DNA of 7,780 nucleotides, taken from Methanomicrobiales archaeon. GTDB taxonomy: Archaea; Halobacteriota; Methanomicrobia; Methanomicrobiales; Methanospirillaceae. The DNA is taken from assembly GCA_012520015.1 (NCBI GenBank), contig JAAYPD010000122.1, forward strand, positions 1 through 7,780, given 5' to 3'. Shown piece after piece: positions 1 through 5,186 of this stretch; the stretch's first letter is position 1; every line of letters starts with the position of its first letter. A program made the translations under genes and the position numbers. The notes under the pieces are model-generated. The model was not told the DNA's origin and made no database searches. It saw only the letters and a list, made by a program, of their open reading frames with translations.

Positions 1-1022
1 ACTACAACCGTGGATTACATAAAATTGAGACAGACAATATTCTCCTCATCACCCCCAACGAACGGCTTACCACCCAGCACCTTGCAGAACTGGACCTCTC
101 CTCCATACCGGCAGACCTTTTCCAGGCCAAAGCAGGAACGCAGATGACCTTTCAGTCCGAAGGAATACAGGTCATTGAGATAACCAAGCTCACCACCGAG
201 AAGACCGGAGAAGGACTCTCAGTTGACATCACCCGGCTCGGGACGAAGAATCTCATCTTCGTTGACGAAGGACACAAAGGATCAGGCGGAGAATCATGGT
301 TTACCCTTCGTGATACCATCTACAAGGACGGATTTGCATTCGAGTACAGTGCCACCTTCGGACAGGCGGTCATGGCAGGGGGAAAAGCGGATGATAACCT
401 TCTCAAACGGTACAGCCAGGCAATCCTTGTGGATTACTCGTACTGGCACTTCTATGAGGACGGATATGGCAAGGAGTTCAACGTCCTTAACGTCTCTGAC
501 ACGCTCTTCTCCGACCAGACCCGGACCATGGTCATGTATGCAAACCTCCTCTCCTTCTACCATCAATGGCGAATCTACCAGGACCACCCGGAGATAGCAG
601 CGGAATACAACCTGCAGGCACCGCTCTGGATCTACATCGGCTCAAAAGTCATCGGGAAAAAGACCAAATCAAAAGAAATAACTTCTGATGTCTACCGAAT
701 CATCGAATTTCTCCATGCCATCACCACCGACCCAGATACCGCGATATCCTGTATTGCTGCTCTCCTCTCCGGGAAAACAGGACTTATCGACAAAGACACC
801 GGCGAGGACATCTTTGCAAAGAACTACCCGGACCTCATGTTAGGATATATCAGGAGCCTGAACCTCTCCGCCGAAGAGATCTACAGCAGTATCCTCACCG
901 ACCTCTTCAGGACCGACAGACAAACCCCGCTTCACCTTGCACGACTCAGGGGAAGTGAAGGTGAGATATTGCTCCGGTTTGGAAACGGAAAACCCTTCGG
1001 ACTTAAACAACATAGGAGATGA
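1..1022 (+). CDS. res: Type III restriction-type Res subunit, helicase N-terminal part (5' partial, 3' frameshifted)
   Basis: The frame is open from position 3, so the true start lies before the window; the ATG at 144 is internal. Visible superfamily 2 helicase motifs are: motif Ia-like TPNERLTTQH at about 57-86; motif II as VDEGH, with DEGH at 264-275 (a DEAD/DEAH variant typical of restriction Res proteins); and motif III as YSATFG around 345-362. Walker A must be upstream, outside the window. In the family this ATP-driven motor moves on DNA and works with a partner methyltransferase that recognises the site. The frame ends at TGA 1020-1022 just after residues RFGNGKPFGL, where relatives continue with a conserved stretch found here in the next frame. 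So this is the first part of one broken or recoded gene, not a complete protein. The helicase call is firm; the exact restriction subtype is less certain because no methyltransferase gene is visible. Confidence 0.85.
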   Translation, partial: YNRGLHKIETDNILLITPNERLTTQHLAELDLSSIPADLFQAKAGTQMTFQSEGIQVIEITKLTTEKTGEGLSVDITRLGTKNLIFVDEGHKGSGGESWFTLRDTIYKDGFAFEYSATFGQAVMAGGKADDNLLKRYSQAILVDYSYWHFYEDGYGKEFNVLNVSDTLFSDQTRTMVMYANLLSFYHQWRIYQDHPEIAAEYNLQAPLWIYIGSKVIGKKTKSKEITSDVYRIIEFLHAITTDPDTAISCIAALLSGKTGLIDKDTGEDIFAKNYPDLMLGYIRSLNLSAEEIYSSILTDLFRTDRQTPLHLARLRGSEGEILLRFGNGKPFGLKQHRR

Positions 1023-2664
1023 TAAGGGATTTACCGACCTCGTCGCAGCAAACCAGTCCGGGACCGGAAAGATAGAAGTGGAAGATGACAGCTTTACCGG
1101 CAGCATCTTCCCGACCATCAATAACCGACCTGACATCATCCTCCTTATCGGAGCAAAGAAGTTCATCGAAGGCTGGGACTCATTTCGGGTCTCATCCATG
1201 GGACTCTTTAATATCGGCAAGAAGGAAGGTCCGGAGATCATCCAGCTCTTTGGCAGGGGAGTGAGACTCAAAGGAAAAGACAACTCACTCAAACGATCCG
1301 GATACGGGAATGGAGCCGATACACCCGACTATCTCCCCTACCCTGAAACCCTCTCCATCTATGGTATCGAAGCCGAATACCTGGCAACCTTCCGGGAATT
1401 TATCGGCGTCGGAGAAGAGATTCGCCAGGTCGCAAGAAAAGTATTCCAGATCCCCACAAAACCAGACAACCGGCTTGTCACAAAGACCCCTCTCTATCTT
1501 CCAAAGATAGAGCCCTCACTCTTTAAGGAGTATAATTTTATCAGGTTCCATCTCCTCTACGATAAACCACTTCATCTCACCGTCGATCTCCGTCCGATAG
1601 TCGAGATTGGAAAGAGTACAGACTACACGGCTATCCATGATCAGATTCGGGAAAAACCTGCTAAATTCCCGACCAAATACATAAATGTCCTGAACTGGGA
1701 TCGAATTGTCTGGTCGCTGGATGAGATCCGGCACAGGAAAGGATGGCACAACCTGGTCTATGACATTCCCTCCCTCAGACAAATACTCGAAAGCGATCAA
1801 TACGAACTCTACTGCCGGGGAGACCTCCTTCACCCCAGATCATACACCGATATTGCCCACCTTGAAGAGATCGCATCCACCATAATCAGAAAGTACGTAA
1901 TCGCCTTTTACCACCGGATGCAGAACGAATGGGCAAAGAAGACCCTTGACGTGGAAGTAGTATCAGAGACACATCCGAACATCAACTTCAGATACACCAT
2001 CTCCGTATCCAGCAAGGATGCGAGAATCAAATCAGAGGTAGAAGATCTCTTAACTCTTAAAAAGTCAGAGATATTCGGTGCTCAGAATAATCCCCCCATC
2101 AGAAACGTATACTGGGACCGACACCTCTACCAGCCCCTCCTTGCCGCCTGGACCGGAGATAAAGAGATTCTAACCATACAACCTGTTGGAATAAACGAGG
2201 GGGAAGAACAGTTCGTCATAGACCTTGCCGCATACCTCACATCTGAAAAGGAACGGTACTCCGTGTATGAATGTTTTCTATTACGGAACCGTGCAAGGCT
2301 TGGAGTCGGACTCTTTGAAACCGCTTATTTTTATCCTGACTTCATCTTCTGGATGATAAAAGGAAACCTCCAGCAGATAGTCTTTTTAGATCCTCACGGA
2401 CTTGCCCACGACACCGATAAGGACCGGGAGAAACAAAACCTCTGCAAAAACATCAGAAAAGACTATGAACCCTTCATCCAGAGAAGGTTAAAAGAGAAAG
2501 GCATATCAACCGAAATACTCCTGGATGCCTATATCGTCTCCGTCACCGACCCGAAGACGGTGAGTGATAATTTCAAGGGAATTCCTGAGAAAAGCCATGT
2601 GGTGTATCAGAAAAATTCCGGGTATATCCGGGAGATATTTGAGGGACTGGCAATAGTTCAATAG
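937..2664 (+). CDS. res: Type III restriction-type Res subunit, helicase C-terminal and nuclease-like part
   Basis: This is the continuation of the upstream helicase frame. The ATG at 937 gives 575 aa, but roughly its first 22 codons only shadow the upstream frame; family-like sequence begins near 1003-1006 (LNNIGDDKGF). The second RecA-like domain shows motif V-like FIEGWDS (residues 76-82) and motif VI QLFGRGVRLKG (residues 103-113, from 1243). The C-terminal third has FYPDF (PD at residues 467-468) followed after 16 residues by FLDPHG (D485, H487). This resembles the PD-(D/E)xK nuclease core of Type III Res proteins, with His where Lys is usual; my recollection is that some relatives also carry DPHG, so activity cannot be judged. 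The stop is TAG at 2662-2664. Unless frameshifting occurs, this half would lack motifs I-III and be inactive on its own. Confidence 0.8.
   Translation: MHDSGEVKVRYCSGLETENPSDLNNIGDDKGFTDLVAANQSGTGKIEVEDDSFTGSIFPTINNRPDIILLIGAKKFIEGWDSFRVSSMGLFNIGKKEGPEIIQLFGRGVRLKGKDNSLKRSGYGNGADTPDYLPYPETLSIYGIEAEYLATFREFIGVGEEIRQVARKVFQIPTKPDNRLVTKTPLYLPKIEPSLFKEYNFIRFHLLYDKPLHLTVDLRPIVEIGKSTDYTAIHDQIREKPAKFPTKYINVLNWDRIVWSLDEIRHRKGWHNLVYDIPSLRQILESDQYELYCRGDLLHPRSYTDIAHLEEIASTIIRKYVIAFYHRMQNEWAKKTLDVEVVSETHPNINFRYTISVSSKDARIKSEVEDLLTLKKSEIFGAQNNPPIRNVYWDRHLYQPLLAAWTGDKEILTIQPVGINEGEEQFVIDLAAYLTSEKERYSVYECFLLRNRARLGVGLFETAYFYPDFIFWMIKGNLQQIVFLDPHGLAHDTDKDREKQNLCKNIRKDYEPFIQRRLKEKGISTEILLDAYIVSVTDPKTVSDNFKGIPEKSHVVYQKNSGYIREIFEGLAIVQ
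1002..1008 (+). other. Point where the res reading frame shifts by +1 (CTT AAA C)
   Basis: Reading upstream gives ...PFG-L then KQHRR and a stop. Dropping one A of the AAA at 1005-1007 gives ...PFG-L-NNIGDDKGF, which joins smoothly to the long downstream frame and restores the continuity expected in this protein family. The heptamer CTT-AAA-C has the layout of a +1 slip site, because a Leu tRNA could move from CTT to TTA. However, the A-site codon is not a stop or an obviously rare codon. A real one-base insertion or a sequencing error is the simpler explanation. Confidence 0.7.
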
Positions 2665-2665
2665 G

Positions 2666-3055
2666 ATGTTTACGGTTATATCAGTCAAGGATACATTCCG
2701 GGTCAGGTACGAAAAGGCAGGGCGGCTCATCCCAGGAGATAATGATACTATCCGGAAGATGCTGGATGGGACCGGAGAGATTGGGGTGATACCTATGGCA
2801 GATATTTTTCTCCCGTTTGGAGGGATCGCTCCGGATGGTCTTACATTGTGAGAGTCAGGAGATCGGATAATCCTGACCGGGCAGACGGGTGAGGAGTATG
2901 TGGTCCTGACAAGGCAGGTGAGGGGGATGATCCTGGACTGGCCGAGGAAGAAGGCTGCTTTATTTGCGGTGAGAGAAGGGGTGAGGGACAATGAAAAATG
3001 GGATAATAGTTTGACAAAAACCCATGAAAATTATGAAAAGGGACAGTCAGTATGA
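2666..3055 (+). pseudogene. Small unrecognised gene after res, interrupted by TGA at 2849-2851
   Basis: The ATG at 2666 begins one base after the res stop, so it is probably co-transcribed and translationally coupled. It encodes 61 residues (MFTVISVKDTFR...) up to TGA at 2849-2851. The same frame then stays open for 67 more codons, to TGA at 3053-3055. The downstream part is protein-like and charged (ESGDRIILTGQTGEEYVVLT, then VRGMILDWPRKKAALFAVRE), so I read this as one gene of about 129 codons with a nonsense change. No signal peptide, membrane segment or known motif is evident. Its place directly behind res suggests an accessory of the restriction locus, which is inference from position only. 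Alternatives are a genuine 61-aa protein, or UGA readthrough. Selenocysteine is unlikely: it is known among methanogens mainly in Methanococcales and Methanopyrus, and I see no SECIS-like element. Confidence 0.5.
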
Positions 3056-3078
3056 AAACATGAGATAATTTAGATTCG

Positions 3079-3103
3079 GAATTAATTGTATACATTTTAA
3101 TTC
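3079..3103 (+). promoter_or_regulatory. Inverted repeat ahead of the vapBC promoter (possible operator)
   Basis: Perfect 7-bp arms GAATTAA (3079-3085) and TTAATTC (3097-3103) flank an 11-bp A/T-rich centre that includes GTATAC. The repeat lies about 10 bp before the TATA box of the toxin-antitoxin pair. VapB/PHD-type antitoxins commonly repress their own operons by binding such repeats, so an operator is plausible. In DNA this rich in A/T, chance is also possible. Confidence 0.3.
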
Positions 3104-3112
3104 AATTAGGAG

Positions 3113-3120
3113 TTATATAA
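3113..3120 (+). promoter_or_regulatory. TATA box for the toxin-antitoxin pair
   Basis: TTATATAA is preceded by a purine-rich GGAG that could act as a BRE (TFB contact). Archaeal transcription usually starts about 25 bp downstream, which here is near 3140-3146. That leaves a leader of about 50 nt before the ATG at 3196. Confidence 0.45.
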
Positions 3121-3195
3121 TAGCATGAAAAAATTTTTACCGACCGATGGAGATATTGAGAACCAGGTAAATATATGATAGGCAGTAAGGGTATC

Positions 3196-3402
3196 ATGAT
3201 TGAAAATATTCAATATATTTATGATTGTACAGGGCATAAAACCGCCGTTATTGTTCCGATAGACATATGGGAAAAGGTTCTGACACCCTGTGATAAGCAA
3301 TCAAGATGTGATATCTCACAGTATTATGGGGTTTATCGTGAATTTATCGCACATCCAGATAAGCTGGCAGCATCTCTTCGTGATGAATGGGATAGGGAAT
3401 GA
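3196..3402 (+). CDS. VapB/PHD-like antitoxin
   Basis: A 68-aa protein starting MIENIQYIYD, followed by HKTAVIVPIDIWEKVL and ending LRDEWDRE. The N-terminal part is the short beta-rich DNA-binding pattern of PHD/YefM-like antitoxins paired with VapC. The acidic, Trp-containing tail is typical of the segment that wraps the toxin. An earlier in-frame ATG at 3175 would add seven residues (MIGSKGI). I prefer 3196 because relatives begin this way and AAGGG lies just before it (3187-3191). The stop TGA overlaps the toxin ATG (ATGA at 3399-3402), the classic coupled arrangement. The toxin partner is damaged, so this may now be an antitoxin without an active target. Confidence 0.7.
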   Translation: MIENIQYIYDCTGHKTAVIVPIDIWEKVLTPCDKQSRCDISQYYGVYREFIAHPDKLAASLRDEWDRE

Positions 3403-3803
3403 ATCAATACCTGATAGATTCCAATATTCTTATTCATATACTTGCTGGAGATTTACCCGAACGGGCATATTCCATTGTTCGTGAGATCTGCAATCAATCT
3501 TTTTTGGTATCAATAATCTCTAAGATTGAAATACCTGGATGGAAGAATGGGACTCCCGATGGTTTGGCAATGGCCCGAAATCTTCTTTTAGAAGCAGATA
3601 TTATTTCATTGTCGGATCCAATTTCCGATATTGCGATTACTATCCGCCAGAAACAAGCAATAAAACTACCTGATGCGGTGATTGCAGGAACAGCCATTTT
3701 TCTGGATGCTACTCTGGTAACTTGAAATATCAGGGATTTTGATGGAATTGAAGGATTATCTCTTTTAAACCCTTTTGATATGAGTGCCCCATGTAAGTCC
3801 TGA
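3399..3803 (+). pseudogene. vapC: VapC-type PIN-domain toxin, cut short by TGA at 3723-3725
   Basis: Starts MNQYLIDSNILIHIL with the first PIN acidic residue D7, then E44 (ISKIEI) and D92 (KLPDAVIAGTA), all at usual spacing. PIN toxins are Mg-dependent RNases that cut tRNA or rRNA. The family normally ends TLVTRNxxDF followed by a short tail. Here the codon after TLVT is TGA (3723-3725), and the same frame continues NIRDFDGIEGLSLLNPFD, exactly the missing tail, to TGA at 3801-3803. A single C-to-T change (CGA to TGA) at the Arg codon explains this. The 108-aa product keeps three acidic residues but loses the fourth (D113) and the last strand and helix, so it is probably inactive. Readthrough or a base error are the alternatives. 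Confidence 0.75.
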
Positions 3804-3852
3804 TAAACGTTTTCAAAAGAAAACAAATCTCACATAAGGGAATAGACATATT

Positions 3853-3906
3853 GACAATATCGGGAGATTATAATATTGTCTGTTCCCACAGAATCTCCCG
3901 GGTTTT
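3853..3906 (+). terminator. Hairpin with T-run after vapC, overlapping a second alternative hairpin
   Basis: CGGGAGATT (3861-3869) pairs perfectly with AATCTCCCG (3892-3900), with a 22-nt loop, and is followed by GGTTTTTCT, giving a terminator-like shape on the plus strand. GACAATAT (3853-3860) also pairs perfectly with ATATTGTC (3873-3880), and this stem interleaves with the first. The element lies between two convergent genes, seven bases from the stop of the minus-strand 182-aa gene, so it may also end that transcript. Confidence 0.5.
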
Positions 3907-3907
3907 T

Positions 3908-4456
3908 CTATTCAAGAGCCTTGATATCATCGATAAGATCGAATATTTCATCTTCGATACCATATCCGAAATAGGAGGCATCTTTCTTCGCCTTTAAAAG
4001 CCGTTCTTCAATATTCAATACCTCAATTATTGCTGGGCAGGTCTCAAGAATTTTCAGCAATTCTCTCATCGCGACACTGAGTGAATTTAATTTTGACTCT
4101 TCCTCACCTCCATATTCCCGGCAAAGTTTCACAAACTGTTCGATAAACTGGAGGGTCAGGTCAGCAGTCCCTATGGGATCCCCGGTAGCTTTCTTATACC
4201 CGGCAATCGCCTTTTTTACCGGGGCAATTCTGGCTTTACCAAATCCCCGTTCAGGAAAGAACTCATGTTTGATCTTCTTGGCCGCATTCTCACGAAGACT
4301 GGCATATGCTGCTTTTCCACCAATTCTCCCCTGCAGGTATTCCTTGTTCGCCTTATTCAGGGCATAGAGATCATGAATTAGAGATATGAGGGAATTTGCA
4401 TCCATTCCAGCCAGATTTGTTTTAATTGTCCTCCAGGATGGTGTTGACTGACTCAT
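3908..4456 (-). CDS. Conserved-type hypothetical protein, 182 aa, mostly alpha-helical
   Basis: Starts MSQSTPSWRTIKTNL and ends DEIFDLIDDIKALE. I do not recognise a function. The first 60 residues (LISLIHDLYALNKANKEYL, then YASLRENAAKKIKHEFFPE) look like a small helical domain. I have a weak impression of the DUF6155-type family, which shares a helical ELxxLIxDLY start and a KxYL/FxP motif, but cannot confirm it. The middle is rich in Lys and Ala, and the C-terminus is acidic. There are no membrane segments, signal peptide or catalytic motif. The gene stands alone, convergent with the damaged vapC and divergent from the small antitoxin-like gene. No good ribosome binding site precedes the ATG, so a leaderless or short-leader transcript is possible. 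The palindrome CTGAT-A-ATCAG at 4476-4486 lies in its upstream region. Confidence 0.7.
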   Translation of the reverse strand: MSQSTPSWRTIKTNLAGMDANSLISLIHDLYALNKANKEYLQGRIGGKAAYASLRENAAKKIKHEFFPERGFGKARIAPVKKAIAGYKKATGDPIGTADLTLQFIEQFVKLCREYGGEEESKLNSLSVAMRELLKILETCPAIIEVLNIEERLLKAKKDASYFGYGIEDEIFDLIDDIKALE

Positions 4457-4620
4457 ATATAGAGGTATGGTGTCTCTGATAATCAGGATATTGGATAACC
4501 CATGGTATATTTCCTGCTTCAGAGAGAGGAGTTCAGAAAATTTTTACGGTACGATAAAACAAACTCTCGGTATACGTGAATCCTTGCTTTTAAATCTATA
4601 TTGACCCTGGTCTTAATTCA

Positions 4621-4702
4621 TTTATAAACGCTTATAACTGACTCTTATAATTCCCGTTCAAATTTGAGAATTATATGTGTTATGTTCACCCATCACGGGA
4701 AT
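4621..4702 (+). promoter_or_regulatory. Promoter/operator-like region ahead of the small antitoxin-like gene
   Basis: Three TTATAA copies occur at 4622-4627, 4632-4637 and 4645-4650; the first sits in a TATA-like TTTATAAA (4621-4628). Next comes a perfect 8-bp inverted repeat, ATTCCCGT (4650-4657) with ACGGGAAT (4695-4702), enclosing the 10-bp palindrome TCAAATTTGA (4658-4667). This pattern fits autoregulation by a ribbon-helix-helix antitoxin, or a leader hairpin. Which TATA box is used is uncertain; CATATTTT at about 4705-4712 could also give a leaderless start at 4733. Confidence 0.35.
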
Positions 4703-4732
4703 GCATATTTTTCATTAAAACAATATATTTGT

Positions 4733-4882
4733 ATGACAGTCACGGTGTCCCTGAGCGATTCAACATATGAAAAGTTGATTGCATTCCGAGGCTCTTCTTC
4801 CATGACTGATGATCTGGTTATTGCGGAACTTCTTGAAATTGCCTGTGATATTGACGATGAGACAGTAGTTAAAAATTCATAG
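4733..4882 (+). CDS. Small antitoxin-like protein (ribbon-helix-helix / VapB type), no toxin next to it
   Basis: A 49-aa protein beginning MTVTVSLSDSTYEKLIAFRG. The beta strand TVTVSLSD followed by helix STYEKLIAF is the pattern of short VapB-like antitoxins that accompany PIN toxins. The acidic tail ELLEIACDIDDETVVKNS is shorter than usual. The frame is open back to a TTG at 4664, but the extra residues (MRIICVMFTHHGN...) do not look like family sequence, and the ATG at 4733 gives the normal N-terminus. No PIN or other toxin frame follows; after the stop comes A/T-rich DNA and then the insertion sequence. It could be a solitary antitoxin, or the remains of a pair lost when the element inserted. 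Confidence 0.5.
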   Translation: MTVTVSLSDSTYEKLIAFRGSSSMTDDLVIAELLEIACDIDDETVVKNS

Positions 4883-4889
4883 ATTGTAA

Positions 4890-4895
4890 TTTTTT
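4890..4895 (+). terminator. Oligo-T stretch after the antitoxin-like gene
   Basis: Six T in a row begin eight bases after the stop codon. Archaeal transcription commonly ends at such runs without needing a hairpin. A small stem ACCTC/GAGGT with a TTTT loop follows at 4905-4918. Confidence 0.3.
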
Positions 4896-5003
4896 AACAC
4901 AAGAACCTCTTTTGAGGTAAAAACGCTAATTTTAAATTATTATAAGAAAAGGCTGCCATAGAATCAATTTTAAAAAAATTGGTGGATGTTAACTATTTTT
5001 TAA

Positions 5004-5081
5004 TTTAATTCGTTTGTTCAAGAGATATTGCAACACGGAGAAATTACAACACGTGCCCGCTCCCTTAATATGTATCAGTAA
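5004..5081 (+). pseudogene. Short protein-like fragment resembling a helix-turn-helix C-terminus
   Basis: Within the otherwise empty 4883-5186 stretch, one frame reads FNSFVQEILQHGEITTRARS then LNMYQ before a TAA at 5079-5081. EILQHGEITTRxARSL is very like the first helix and turn of the winged-helix found at the C-terminus of Schlafen/AlbA_2-type regulators and similar proteins. The frame is closed by a TAA at 5001 upstream and has no start codon, so only 25 codons survive. It may be a gene remnant at the edge of the insertion sequence. It is short enough that coincidence cannot be excluded. The rest of 4883-5186 is A/T-rich with nothing else recognisable. Confidence 0.3.
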
Positions 5082-5086
5082 TGAGG

Positions 5087-5099
5087 TTTTTTCAAAAAA
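5087..5099 (-). terminator. T6-C-A6 symmetric run downstream of the transposase
   Basis: Six T, one C and six A lie about 90 bases past the transposase stop. Read on the minus strand this gives a TTTTTT run that could end the transposase transcript, and on the plus strand a run that would block incoming transcription. Confidence 0.3.
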
Positions 5100-5186
5100 T
5101 CAGTGTACGTATGGATTATTTCAAAATAGCTTACGCTAAGAATAGAGAAATTTGCCTATCCTTCAGATGAAATCAATATTATAAAT

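Noticed and set aside
294..1833. Long minus-strand open frames opposite res (294-587, 840-1292, 1516-1833)
   Set aside because: Their translations look like reverse-frame shadows (low-complexity Ser/Pro/Leu, no motifs), while the plus strand carries clear helicase motifs.
2849..2851. TGA read as selenocysteine in the small gene after res
   Set aside because: No SECIS-like hairpin is visible, the flanking residues do not suggest a redox site, and the other breaks in the window include TAA and an indel.
3124..3177. 17-codon frame MKKFLPTDGDIENQVNI just before the antitoxin
   Set aside because: Its ATG is only about four bases after the TATA box, so it would lie upstream of the transcription start. 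It is very short and resembles nothing I know.
3853..3900. H-type pseudoknot from the two interleaved stems
   Set aside because: With zero bases between the first strands of the two stems, a loop could not span a 9-bp helix. Alternative hairpins are more likely.
4905..4918. ACCTC-TTTT-GAGGT stem as a bacterial-type terminator
   Set aside because: The stem is five bases and is followed by A, not T; the T-run just before it is the better terminator candidate.
5031..5053. Direct repeat CAACACG twice, 16 bases apart
   Set aside because: Only two 7-base copies, with no array structure. It is not a CRISPR, and is explained equally well by the coding fragment there.
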